DNA of 64,000 nucleotides from positions 6,758,001-6,822,000 of the forward strand of contig NZ_JALDST010000001.1 in the NCBI RefSeq assembly GCF_022747945.1. The letters are read 5' to 3'. Below the pieces are notes generated by a model. That model saw only the letters and a program-made list of their open reading frames with translations. It had not been told where the DNA came from and ran no database searches. The position numbers and the translations under genes are program-made. How positions within the stretch are numbered: position 1 is the first letter of the stretch; the number at the start of each line of letters is the position of its first letter. Below are positions 56,279-64,000 of the stretch, in pieces. The stretch comes from Micromonospora sp. R77 (GTDB lineage: Bacteria; Actinomycetota; Actinomycetes; Mycobacteriales; Micromonosporaceae).

Positions 56279-57228
56279 CAGCCCCGCACCAGCTTTCGGA
56301 AGAAGTCCAGGTATCCGGAGTGGAAGTGCTTCAGCCGGGGCCGCACCTCGGCGTGCAGCGCCGGCAGTCGTTCGATCGGCAGGTTGGGCATGAGGTGGTG
56401 CTCGACGTGGAAGTTGTTGCCGTTGGTGAACCACGTCATCAGGCGGTTCGACCGGATGGTGCGGGTGTTGGCGAAGGCGTCCCGGCTGAGGGTCTCGCAG
56501 CGGAAGTGCTCCGGCAGCTCGATGAGCGCGTGCACCGGCCCGGCGACCAGCAGCAGCGGGAGCAGCCACAGCCACAGCACGACCGGCTCGCGCAGCACGA
56601 CGGAGAGCACCGTCAACGCCAGCAGCGCCCCCAGGATGACGTGGTAGTCGCGGCGGATGCCCCGGGAGGTGTGCGCCGACTCGCCGGGGTAGTCCCGGCG
56701 CGCCACGGCGCGGGCGGCGCCGACCAGGAACTGCGGGTAGAAGTGGAGCATCGTGAACCGGACCACCCAGTCCAGCCCGACCCGCCAGCGGGACCGCGCG
56801 CCGTCCGCGCCGTACTGGTTGCCGTAGTCGAAGAACTCCCGGTTCTGCGGGGTCCCCAGGTCCCGGTGGTGCCGCAGGTGGGTCGCCCGGTAGGCGGCGA
56901 ACGAGATCAGCATGGGGACGCCGAGCACGATGCCGGCGGTCCGGTTGGCCCGCCGGTTGCGGAACCCGAGACTGTGCAGCGTCTGGTGCTGCAACTCGGC
57001 GGCGTGGGCGAACATGCAGCCCAGCAGGACCACCCCGGCCACCCGGCTCCAGGGCGCCGGATGCAGGGCGAGCGCCGCTCCGCCGGCGGTCAGCGCCGCC
57101 CAGAGCGCCAGCTTCGCGGCGAAGGTGCGGTTGCTGATCCTGGTACGCAGGTGCCCGAACTCGCCCCGCACCGCAGTCCGGCCGCCGGGGCCGGGACGTC
57201 GGGGCTGTCGGTCATCGATGGTTTTCAT
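56278..57228 (-). CDS. Membrane fatty-acid desaturase
   Basis: A 316-residue di-iron membrane enzyme. The three histidine clusters are complete: HAAELQHQTLH, HLRHHRD and HVEHHLMP. Four hydrophobic segments flank them. Such enzymes desaturate acyl chains, and some make terminal alkenes or alkynes on carrier-bound acids. The gene overlaps the NRPS stop by 17 nt and feeds into the operon containing the acyl ligase and carrier, so its substrate is probably the cluster's acyl chain rather than membrane lipid. Confidence 0.88.
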   Translation of the reverse strand: MKTIDDRQPRRPGPGGRTAVRGEFGHLRTRISNRTFAAKLALWAALTAGGAALALHPAPWSRVAGVVLLGCMFAHAAELQHQTLHSLGFRNRRANRTAGIVLGVPMLISFAAYRATHLRHHRDLGTPQNREFFDYGNQYGADGARSRWRVGLDWVVRFTMLHFYPQFLVGAARAVARRDYPGESAHTSRGIRRDYHVILGALLALTVLSVVLREPVVLWLWLLPLLLVAGPVHALIELPEHFRCETLSRDAFANTRTIRSNRLMTWFTNGNNFHVEHHLMPNLPIERLPALHAEVRPRLKHFHSGYLDFFRKLVRG

Positions 57229-60200
57229 CTGCTCGCCACTCTCTGCCGCTGACCGCTCCCACCCTCGGGGCGTCCGCGGCGGTCGCGGTCAGGTCGTCCA
57301 GAACGGATTGCAGGATCGCCCCGAGGCGGGCCACCGGCTCCGGGTCGAAGACGTCGGCCGAGGCGGAGCCGAGCTCCGGCCCGGTCACGACGACGGTGTC
57401 GTCGTCGTACGCCGGTTCGCCCAGGTCCTTCTCCGGCACCAGCACCACCCTCCCGGCCGGTGCGCCGGCGGCCGAGAGCGCGGCGGCGAGCCGGCGGGCG
57501 AGACCGGCCCCGTCGCCCACCCCGACCAGGTGGTACGGGCCGGGCAGACCGCTCGCGCGGATCCGCTCGACGTGCGCGCCGACCTCGTCGTCGGTCACCG
57601 GCAGCGGCGTGGCCAGGCCGTAGAGCGGGCGGTCCGGCAGGTGCGGCGCGAGGCGCAGGTGGATCCAGGGATCGGTGCCGGGCGCCGCGACACAGAACAG
57701 CGGCTCCGCACCACCGGCCGGGCGCAGCGGCACCAGCGGACCCCGGCCCCAGTCCGCCCCGACCACGGCGGCGATCTCGTCGGCCACCGCCGTGACGGTC
57801 AGGTTCGCGAACAGCGCCCGGACGTCGAGTTTCACCCCGAACCGGCGGCGCAGCCGGCCGACGAGCCGGGTCGCCGACAGCGAGTGGCCGCCCAGTTCGA
57901 AGAAGCTGTCCTGCGGGGCCACCGTGGGGATCTGGAGCACCTCACCGAAGGCGAGCGCGACCGCCTCCTGCACCGGACCGGACGGTGACCGGCGGGTCGG
58001 CATGCTCTCGCCGCGCAGGTCCGGCAGGGCCCGCCGGTCCAGCTTGCCGCTGCGGGTCAGCGGCAGGTCGTCGAGGACGCCCAGCAGCTGGGGTACGAGG
58101 TGGGACGGCAGCTGCGTGCCCAGCGCCCGGCGCAGCTCACGCGGGTCCACCCGGGCACCGGGGGCGGGCACCACGTAGCCGAGCAGCCGGCGGTCGCCGG
58201 TCGGGTCCTCGTGGACGGTGGCGGCCGCCCGGGCCACCCCGGGCAACCGGACCAGGGCCGCCTCCACCTCACCGAGTTCGATCCGGAACCCGTTGACCTT
58301 CGTCTGGCCGTCGTCACGGCCGACGAAGAGCAGCTGGCCGTCGGCGTTCCACCGCACCAGGTCCCCGCTGCGGTACATCCGGGCACCGGGCCCGGCGAAG
58401 GGATCGGGCAGGAACCGCCGGCCGGTCAGCTCCGGCTGGTTCAGGTAGCCCAGCGCGACGCCGGCACCGCCGATGTACAACTCCCCCACCGCGCCGGTCG
58501 GGACCGGCCGCAACCGCTCGTCGAGCACGTGGACGTGCAGGTTCCGCAGCGGCGTACCGATCGGTGGGGCGGTGGCGTCCGCCGGGGTGAGCGGCGGACT
58601 CATCGCGGTGGAGATGGTGCCCTCGGTCGGGCCGTACCCGTTGATCAGCCGGCAGACCGGGGCGAAGCGCTCCACCACGGTGGGCGCCGCCGCCTCCCCG
58701 ACGATGGAGACCGTCGCGCCGGGGGGCAGCTCCGCCGGGCTCAGCTGCGCGAGGACCGACGGCACCAGCACCAGGTCGTTCACCCGGCGTTCGTGCAGCA
58801 GCTCGGCGAGGCCGGGGCCCGGGACGAGTTGGTCCTGGGGTACGCCCACCAGCGTGCCGCCCAGGAAGATCGACTGGGTCATCTCCCCGACGAAGGCGTC
58901 GAAGCTCGGTGAGGCGAACTGGAGGGTCCGGCGGCCCGGCCCCGGCCCGAGCCGGTCGACCATCGCCTGGGTCACGTTCACCACGCCGCGGTGGGCCACC
59001 ATCACCGCCTTCGGGGTGCCGGTGGAACCCGACGTGTAGATCAGGTAGGCGGGCGACGCGGGGACGAGCGGCGCGCGTCGGTCGGCGTCGGTGAGCCGCC
59101 CCGGCGACACCGCGGCCAGCGCCGCCCCGGTCTCCGGGTCGTCCAGCACCAGCCGCTCGGCGGTTCCCGCCGGGACGTCCGCGGTCTCCGTCCGCAGCAG
59201 CAGCACGACCGGTGCCGCGTCGGCCACCATCAACGCGATCCGCGCCGCGGGCGCCGTGGTGTCCAGCGAGAGGAAGGCCGCACCGGTCTTGAGCACCGCG
59301 AGCGCCGAGACGATGAGGTCCGGGCAGCGGGGCAGGGCGAGACCGACCGTCCGCCCCGGCCCGGCGCCCCGGGCGACCAGCAGCCGGGCCAACCGGTTCG
59401 CGCGTTCCTCCAGCGCCCGGTACGTCCATACGGAGTCCCCGTAGTCCAGCGCGGGCGCGTCCGGGGTCCGGTCTGCCCACTCCTCCACCATCTGGTGCAC
59501 GCCGATGTCGGGGATGTCGCGGCTCGGACCGGTGCCGAGCGTCCGCAGGTGGCGCAGTTCCGCCTCGTCCACCAGCGGCAGGTCCACCAGCGGGGTCCCC
59601 GGGTCCGCGTTCGCGGCCCCGTCGAGGAAGAAGATCAGCCGCCGCAGGTGGGCCTCGAGTTCGCCGGTCGAGTAACCGCCCGCGTCGACGTCGAGGATCA
59701 GCTCGACGGCACCGCCGGGACGGTGGAAAAAGATGGCGGAGAAATCCTCGATGTCGGGTGTCGACAGCGTCCGGAGTTCGGCCCGCAGGCCGGCGAAGTC
59801 CAGTGCCGTCTCCGAGCCCATCACGTTCACGATCGGCCCCCACAGGGCCCGTCCCGTACCGGTCAGGCCCAGGTCGGCGATCATGCCGGTGGTGGGGTAA
59901 CGGCTGTGCAGCAGGGCTTCGCGCAGGTCCAGGGCCACCGAGGCGAGGAACTCCCCGAGCGTCGCCCCCGCGGTGGGGCGCAGCCGCAGCGGCATCCCGT
60001 TCGTGGTCATGCCGGGCGCGGCCTGCTCGGCGCGACTGAGCCGGGCGGTGACCGGCATCCCGACCACCACGTCGTCGGCACCGGTCAGCCGGGCCACGTA
60101 CGCGGTCACCAGCCCGACGGCCAGGTCGGACCAGCCGACGCCGAGGCGGGCCGCGGCGGTCCGCAGCCGGGCCAGCAGGTCGGCGGAGAGGTCCGCGCGC

Positions 60201-60889
60201 CGCCGCAGGACCCGGCCGGAGCGGGCGTACCGGCGGCCGGCGAGCCGGACCGGCTCCGGCAGGTCCCGCAGGCGGTCGGCCCAGAAGAGCCGGTCCTGTT
60301 CGTGCCGGGGGCCGGCGCGGTAGGCGGCGTCCGCGTCGACGAGGACCCGGTAGGGCGGGAACGGCCGGCCCACCTCGGCCGGCGCGGTGGCGGGCGACGA
60401 GGCGAAGGCGGTGTAGAGCTCGGCGGTACGGCGGTGCAGCCGGGCCAGGCTCCAGCCGTCGACCACCAGGTGGTGGACCCGGCGGTAGAGCACGTGGTGC
60501 CGGGGCCCGAGGCGCAGCAGCGCGGTCGTGCACAACGCGGGGCCGAAGACGTCGACCGGGGCGTCGGTGTCCGCCGCCATCCAGTCCGCCGCGGCCCGCT
60601 GCGGATCCGCCTCCGCGCTGACGTCCACGAAGCGCAGCGGGGTGCTGGCCGCCGGGTCCACGTACTGCACGGGCCCGTCCGGGGTGGCCCGGAAGCGCAG
60701 TCGCAACGCCTCCGCCTCCTGCTCGACCTGACGGTGCGCGGCGGCCAGGGCGGTGCGGTCCAGCGGGCCGAACAGGTCGATGCGGTCGCTGATAATGCTC
60801 GACGCGTGGCCGGAGCTGAGCGCGTCGGCCAACCACACCCCCGACTGGGCGGGCAGCAGCGGCCACCGGCCCGGCTCGATCGTGGACAC
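57212..60889 (-). CDS. Nonribosomal peptide synthetase, C-A-PCP-degenerate TE
   Basis: A 1,225-residue EntF-like module. The C domain (1-430) has an intact HHLVVDGWS. The A domain (~450-960) has LIYTSGSTGTPKA, NGYGPTEGT, YRSGDLVRW and the catalytic Lys in RSGKLDRR; its pocket reads roughly D-A-G-L-S-V-G-I-S, not matched to a known substrate. The carrier Ser is in FFELGGHSLSAT. The C-terminal TE-like region (from about 1070) is short, and its nucleophile motif GxSxG is GVGDG, so Ser is Asp and it should not release product normally. GTG 60889 follows GGGGAGG. First gene of the long operon. Confidence 0.92.
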   Translation of the reverse strand: MSTIEPGRWPLLPAQSGVWLADALSSGHASSIISDRIDLFGPLDRTALAAAHRQVEQEAEALRLRFRATPDGPVQYVDPAASTPLRFVDVSAEADPQRAAADWMAADTDAPVDVFGPALCTTALLRLGPRHHVLYRRVHHLVVDGWSLARLHRRTAELYTAFASSPATAPAEVGRPFPPYRVLVDADAAYRAGPRHEQDRLFWADRLRDLPEPVRLAGRRYARSGRVLRRRADLSADLLARLRTAAARLGVGWSDLAVGLVTAYVARLTGADDVVVGMPVTARLSRAEQAAPGMTTNGMPLRLRPTAGATLGEFLASVALDLREALLHSRYPTTGMIADLGLTGTGRALWGPIVNVMGSETALDFAGLRAELRTLSTPDIEDFSAIFFHRPGGAVELILDVDAGGYSTGELEAHLRRLIFFLDGAANADPGTPLVDLPLVDEAELRHLRTLGTGPSRDIPDIGVHQMVEEWADRTPDAPALDYGDSVWTYRALEERANRLARLLVARGAGPGRTVGLALPRCPDLIVSALAVLKTGAAFLSLDTTAPAARIALMVADAAPVVLLLRTETADVPAGTAERLVLDDPETGAALAAVSPGRLTDADRRAPLVPASPAYLIYTSGSTGTPKAVMVAHRGVVNVTQAMVDRLGPGPGRRTLQFASPSFDAFVGEMTQSIFLGGTLVGVPQDQLVPGPGLAELLHERRVNDLVLVPSVLAQLSPAELPPGATVSIVGEAAAPTVVERFAPVCRLINGYGPTEGTISTAMSPPLTPADATAPPIGTPLRNLHVHVLDERLRPVPTGAVGELYIGGAGVALGYLNQPELTGRRFLPDPFAGPGARMYRSGDLVRWNADGQLLFVGRDDGQTKVNGFRIELGEVEAALVRLPGVARAAATVHEDPTGDRRLLGYVVPAPGARVDPRELRRALGTQLPSHLVPQLLGVLDDLPLTRSGKLDRRALPDLRGESMPTRRSPSGPVQEAVALAFGEVLQIPTVAPQDSFFELGGHSLSATRLVGRLRRRFGVKLDVRALFANLTVTAVADEIAAVVGADWGRGPLVPLRPAGGAEPLFCVAAPGTDPWIHLRLAPHLPDRPLYGLATPLPVTDDEVGAHVERIRASGLPGPYHLVGVGDGAGLARRLAAALSAAGAPAGRVVLVPEKDLGEPAYDDDTVVVTGPELGSASADVFDPEPVARLGAILQSVLDDLTATAADAPRVGAVSGREWRADENHR

Positions 60890-61135
60890 GTTGTGGCCTC
60901 CCCGTGGCGTGCGGTCCGGTCCGACAGACTGACCAAGCAATTAGCACGCAGGGAAGGGCGCCCACCAACGAGCATTTACCCGCGCTATTGACGTACCTGC
61001 AAATGCGCCCCTGGATTTGCCCCTCGTCGACGCCGCGAAGTGTGATTGTGCGAGTTAATAAGTTGTTGTTAAGTTCCACAAGCGCCGATGTCTGGCTATG
61101 CTTCGCGGCGGTGGCATCTGACGGGGAGGGGTGCC
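60890..61135. promoter_or_regulatory. Divergent control region of the NRPS operon
   Basis: 246 nt between the NRPS operon and the transposase-like gene. It is much more AT-rich than its surroundings. GCAAAT-N10-ATTTGC (60999-61020) is an inverted repeat. Near 61052-61073 lie the related copies TTAATAAGTT and TTGTTAAGTT. TATGCT around 61096 is a possible -10 for the rightward gene. These are good candidate sites for the flanking regulator-like protein. Confidence 0.55.
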
Positions 61136-62206
61136 GTGCCCGATGAGTGCGTGCCGGAAAGTTTCGTCAAGGAGTTCCGTCTCCTGGAGCCGTATCTGGA
61201 CGAGCGTCAGCGTCGGCTGGTGCTGGCCGCCCGGGCCGTCTCGCTCGGTCAGGGTGGTGCCCGCCGGATCGCCCGGGCGGTCGGCGTGCACCCGCACACC
61301 GTCGTCAAGGGCATCGAGGAGCTCGAGGGCCCGGAACAGGTCCACGGCAACCTGCGCCGGCCGGGCGGCGGGCGCAAGAAGATCACCGAGAGCAACCCGG
61401 ACGTGCTGCCGGCCCTGCTCGACCTCCTGGAACCTGGTCGCGCCACCGCACCGCACCTGCAGTGGACGACCTCGTCCACCCGCGCGCTCGCCGCTGCCCT
61501 GAAGCGACGCGGCCACCGCATCTCCGCCTGGTCGGTGTCGAACCTGTTGCGGCAGAGCGGCTTCCGCCTCTTTCCCGGCTCCCGTCCGGCCACCCACCAC
61601 CGACGGCTCGACCGGCGGGAGCAGTACGGGCGGGTGAACGACCAGGTGGGACGGTGGCTGGCGGCCGGGCAGCCGGTGGTCACGGTCAGCGTCCGGCCGG
61701 ACGACCCGGCCGCCCGGCCCGCCGACCCGGTCCCGGTCGACCCGGGCCGGCACCGCCGGTCCGACCCGGCGCGTGGTCACGGGGCGGCCGACCCGGTCGC
61801 CGACGAGCCGGACCGCACCGCCGAGGACGCCCGGTTGACGCTGGCCGCAGGCACGATCCGCACCTGGTGGGACCGGCAGTCGACATGGTGCAGTCAGCTC
61901 CTGGTGGTGGTCGACAGCACGGTGTGGACGGCGGGGAGCCGCTCCGTGCGCCGCGCCATGACCCGGCTCGCGGACGAGACCGGCGCGCTCATCTCCGTCT
62001 GCTATCTGCCGCCGTTGACCATGCGCTGGACGCGGATCCACGAGTTCGTCCGCTCCAGCATGGTCATGCAGCGGCCCGGCCGGGCGCCCGACAACCACCA
62101 GGTCGAGCTCGGCGTCCTCGCCGACGCCGGTACCGGGGGCCAGCACGCCGCCCCGGTCCTGGACGGACCGCCGGCGTGGAACTACACGGTCGGCTCGGCC
62201 GCGTGA
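61136..62206 (+). CDS. ISAzo13-family transposase-derived protein, catalytically degenerate
   Basis: A 356-residue protein that follows ISAzo13 transposases at its N-terminus: LLEPYLDERQRRLVLAARAV, IARAVGVHPHTVVKGIEELE (HTH) and RRPGGGRKKITE. The catalytic core is altered. The first-Asp region is VTVSVRPDDP instead of VDTKKK, the second-Asp region is LVVVDSTVWTAGS, and the IEH motif is IHE. The usual ~120 residues around the first Asp are shortened. There are no terminal inverted repeats or target duplications at the gene edges. GTG 61136 has GGGGAGGGG 5 nt upstream. It may be a DNA-binding protein domesticated as cluster regulator, or an old relic. Confidence 0.75.
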   Translation: MPDECVPESFVKEFRLLEPYLDERQRRLVLAARAVSLGQGGARRIARAVGVHPHTVVKGIEELEGPEQVHGNLRRPGGGRKKITESNPDVLPALLDLLEPGRATAPHLQWTTSSTRALAAALKRRGHRISAWSVSNLLRQSGFRLFPGSRPATHHRRLDRREQYGRVNDQVGRWLAAGQPVVTVSVRPDDPAARPADPVPVDPGRHRRSDPARGHGAADPVADEPDRTAEDARLTLAAGTIRTWWDRQSTWCSQLLVVVDSTVWTAGSRSVRRAMTRLADETGALISVCYLPPLTMRWTRIHEFVRSSMVMQRPGRAPDNHQVELGVLADAGTGGQHAAPVLDGPPAWNYTVGSAA

Positions 62207-62215
62207 GCCGACCGT
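62186..62215. terminator. Hairpin terminator
   Basis: ACGGTCGGCTC (62186-62196) and GAGCCGACCGT (62205-62215) are perfect 11-bp arms around an 8-nt loop. It overlaps the end of the transposase-like gene and serves it and the convergent ROK gene. Confidence 0.75.
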
Positions 62216-62226
62216 GACCGCGCCGG

Positions 62227-63151
62227 TCAGTGGGCCGTCGGGACCGCCTCGCGGGCGAGGATGACCGCTCCGAGCAGCGCGGCGTCATCGGCGAACCGGG
62301 ACAGCACCACCTCGGGCGGGTAGGGCAGGACCGCCGCCATCCGCTCCCCCAGCAGGCCGCGGATCAGCGCGTTGCCGGCCACCCCACCGACCAGCACCAC
62401 CCGCTGCGGGTCCAGCAGCAGGCAGCAGGTGACCAGGTGCCGGGCCAGTTCGTCCGCCCGGGCGGTCAGCGCGTCGCGGGCCGGCCCGGGCCGTTCGGCC
62501 GCGGCGGCCAGGCCGGGGCACCGCCCGGCACCGAGCGAGTCGGCGAGCCGGTCCAGCGCCCGGCCGGAGAAGTCCAGCTCCAGCATCCTGCCCGGCCACG
62601 GCCGCCGGCCACGGCGTACCCGATCTCGCCGGCCGCCCCGTGGTGACCGGCGAGCACCGACCCACGGACCGTCACCGCCGCGGCCACGCCGGTGCCCAGG
62701 CCACCACCAGGCCGGGGTCGGCGTCGCGGAGCGCGCCGAGCCGCAGCTCGGCCAGGGCGGCGGCGTTCAGGTCGTTGTCGACCGCGACCACCGGCACCGC
62801 CATCCGGTCCCGGACGGCGTCGGCGAGGCGCAACCCGTCCCAGCCCGGCACGTTCGGGGCCAGGTCGATGCCGTCGGCGCGGACCACGCCGGGCGAGGCG
62901 ATCCCGGCCGCGCCGACCGGCGCGCCGATCTCCCCCACCAGCTTCGCGGCCAGGTCCAGGGCGCGCTCCAGGGCCTGCGGCGCACCCCGTTCGGCGTACG
63001 TCGGCACCCGCTCGCGGGCCAGCAGCCGGCCCTGTCCGTCGGCCACCCCGACCGCCATCTTGGTGCCCCCGAAGTCGATGCCGAGCAGCACACCCGCGTC
63101 GCCGGAGGGCACCGCGGACCGGGCGGCCCGACCGGCCAGTCGCACGCTCAC
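62227..63151 (-). CDS. ROK-family kinase/glucokinase-like (two frame breaks)
   Basis: A sugar-kinase fold protein. The N-terminal phosphate loop is LLGIDFGGTKMAVGVADGQG, followed by PNVPGWDGLRLADAV and the catalytic region VVAVDNDLNAAALAEL. After about 62693 homology changes frame to AAAVTVRGSVLAGHHGAAGE, and again near 62590 to LELDFSGRALDRLADSL, ending with LLDPQRVVLVGGVAGN. Each break is repaired by one G in a GG run, giving ~308 residues, so a base-calling error is likely. GTG 63151 is the likely start. It may phosphorylate a hexose or aminosugar; the zinc-binding CxCG motif of typical ROK is not visible. Confidence 0.7.
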
Positions 63152-63191
63152 CGGACCACCTCGACGCCGCCGGACGTCACGTTCCACCCGC

Positions 63192-64000
63192 TCATCGGGC
63201 CGCCCCCTGCGCGGCGACCGCGTCCAGGGCCTCGTCGGCGGCGGTCAACCGGGCGCGGACGGCGGCCAGTCGAGCGGCGACGGTGTCGAACGTGCCGCGC
63301 AGCACCGCGACCTGCGCGCGCACCGCGTCGGCACCGGGACCGTCGACCTGGGCCCGGTCGAGCACCAGCTCGGGGCGGACGGCGGCGGCGATCAGGTCGG
63401 CGACGGCCGCGTCGTCGAGCCCATCGGCGATCCCCTCTGCCGCCTCCCGGACGCGCTGCGCGGTCCAGCTGCCCGGCGCGCCACCGCGGACCAGCCGGCC
63501 GACCACCGAGTGGGCGGCCCGGAACGGCACCCCGTGCCGGGTCAGCGCGTCGGCCGCGGCGGTGGTGGTGGCGCCGGAGGCGACGATCTCCTCGGCCGAC
63601 GGCGGCTCCAGCGGCTCGATCTCGGCGAGGAAGCCGCCGAGCAGGGCGAAGAACCGGTCGGTGCGGTCGTTGCTGTCCCAGAGCCGTACCTGCACGTCGG
63701 TGGTGGCGTTGTTGGAGTCCTCCCACCAGGCGGCGCCGACGTTGTTGAGCACCGAGACGGCATCCGCGGCGGTCGCGCCGGCCATCGACACCAGGTGCTC
63801 CAGCACCACCGGGTTGCGCTTCTGCGGCATGATGCTGCTGCCCTGGGTGAAGTCGCCCGGTGTGGTCACCCAGCGCCAGCTCAGCCAGTCCATCAGGGTG
63901 CGGGCCAGCCGGGCGCCGGTCGCCAGGGCCTGGGCGTTGAGGGTGCCCACCCGGACCAGGTGGTCGGCGCCGGCCACCGCCTCGTACGAGTTGGTGACCA
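63192..64000 (-). CDS. Argininosuccinate lyase-like, fumarase superfamily (5' end beyond window)
   Basis: About 269 residues of the C-terminal half. The signature loop GSSIMPQKRNPVVLEHL carries the catalytic Ser of the fumarase/aspartase superfamily. The following SNNATTDVQVRLW and the C-terminal domain SAEEIVASGATTTAAADALT resemble ArgH. Members cleave C-N bonds and release fumarate or an analogue. It lies beside a ROK kinase rather than arg genes, so it may belong to a specialised pathway. The N-terminus lies beyond the right edge. Confidence 0.75.
   Translation of the reverse strand, partial: VTNSYEAVAGADHLVRVGTLNAQALATGARLARTLMDWLSWRWVTTPGDFTQGSSIMPQKRNPVVLEHLVSMAGATAADAVSVLNNVGAAWWEDSNNATTDVQVRLWDSNDRTDRFFALLGGFLAEIEPLEPPSAEEIVASGATTTAAADALTRHGVPFRAAHSVVGRLVRGGAPGSWTAQRVREAAEGIADGLDDAAVADLIAAAVRPELVLDRAQVDGPGADAVRAQVAVLRGTFDTVAARLAAVRARLTAADEALDAVAAQGAAR

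Overview
The window is very GC-rich, with strong G/C at third codon positions, tightly packed genes, 4-nt start/stop overlaps and several genes that appear to start leaderless just downstream of a TAnnnT box. This points to a filamentous actinomycete, most likely a Micromonosporaceae member. That is inference from composition and gene content; there is no rRNA in the window.

Layout. (1) 1-5.8 kb: two NodU/CmcH-type carbamoyltransferases, a GT2 glycosyltransferase and a HAD phosphatase, probably the edge of a glycoside or tailoring cluster that continues left. (2) 5.8-12.3 kb: a broken contractile-injection tube gene, a PucR regulator, an isolated KhtT-N-like protein, an MreB-like/DksA-like pair and a YeiH-type exporter with its LysR regulator and a T-N11-A palindrome. 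(3) 12.3-25 kb: a six-gene leftward operon of DUF4132, a ~1,670-aa protein, MoxR AAA+ ATPase, DUF5682, VWA and SWIM zinc-finger proteins. (4) 25-41.4 kb: housekeeping and accessory genes, including twin membrane esterases, a rifampicin monooxygenase (rox) with a possible leader peptide, a secreted GH5 enzyme with LacI-type operators, an ECF sigma factor and a large LuxR-type ATPase regulator. (5) 41.4-62.2 kb: a compact nonribosomal peptide/acyl biosynthetic cluster. (6) 62.2-64 kb: a ROK kinase and a partial ArgH-like lyase.

The biosynthetic cluster has a long leftward operon (60.9 to 50.3 kb) in which most neighbouring genes overlap or abut. In order it encodes NRPS C-A-PCP-(TE), a membrane fatty-acid desaturase, a GNAT/N-acyl-amino-acid-synthase-like protein, a class III aminotransferase with a C-terminal extra domain, an AMP-dependent acyl ligase, an amidohydrolase lacking two metal ligands, a stand-alone carrier protein and an intact amidohydrolase. 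To its left lie a phenylalanine-hydroxylase-type enzyme, a P450, an O-methyltransferase, a second C-A-PCP NRPS, a free thioesterase and an MFS exporter. A catalytically degenerate ISAzo13-family transposase protein is transcribed divergently from the operon head. An acyl ligase, membrane desaturase and free carrier together resemble the logic of terminal-alkene/alkyne pathways, so the product may be an unsaturated acyl chain joined to one or two amino acids, one possibly a hydroxylated and methylated Phe/Tyr. No known product is assigned.

Quality caveat: at least twelve reading-frame breaks occur in seven otherwise conserved genes. Most are repaired by adding a G or C to a short G/C run, so they look like base-calling dropouts rather than real pseudogenes.
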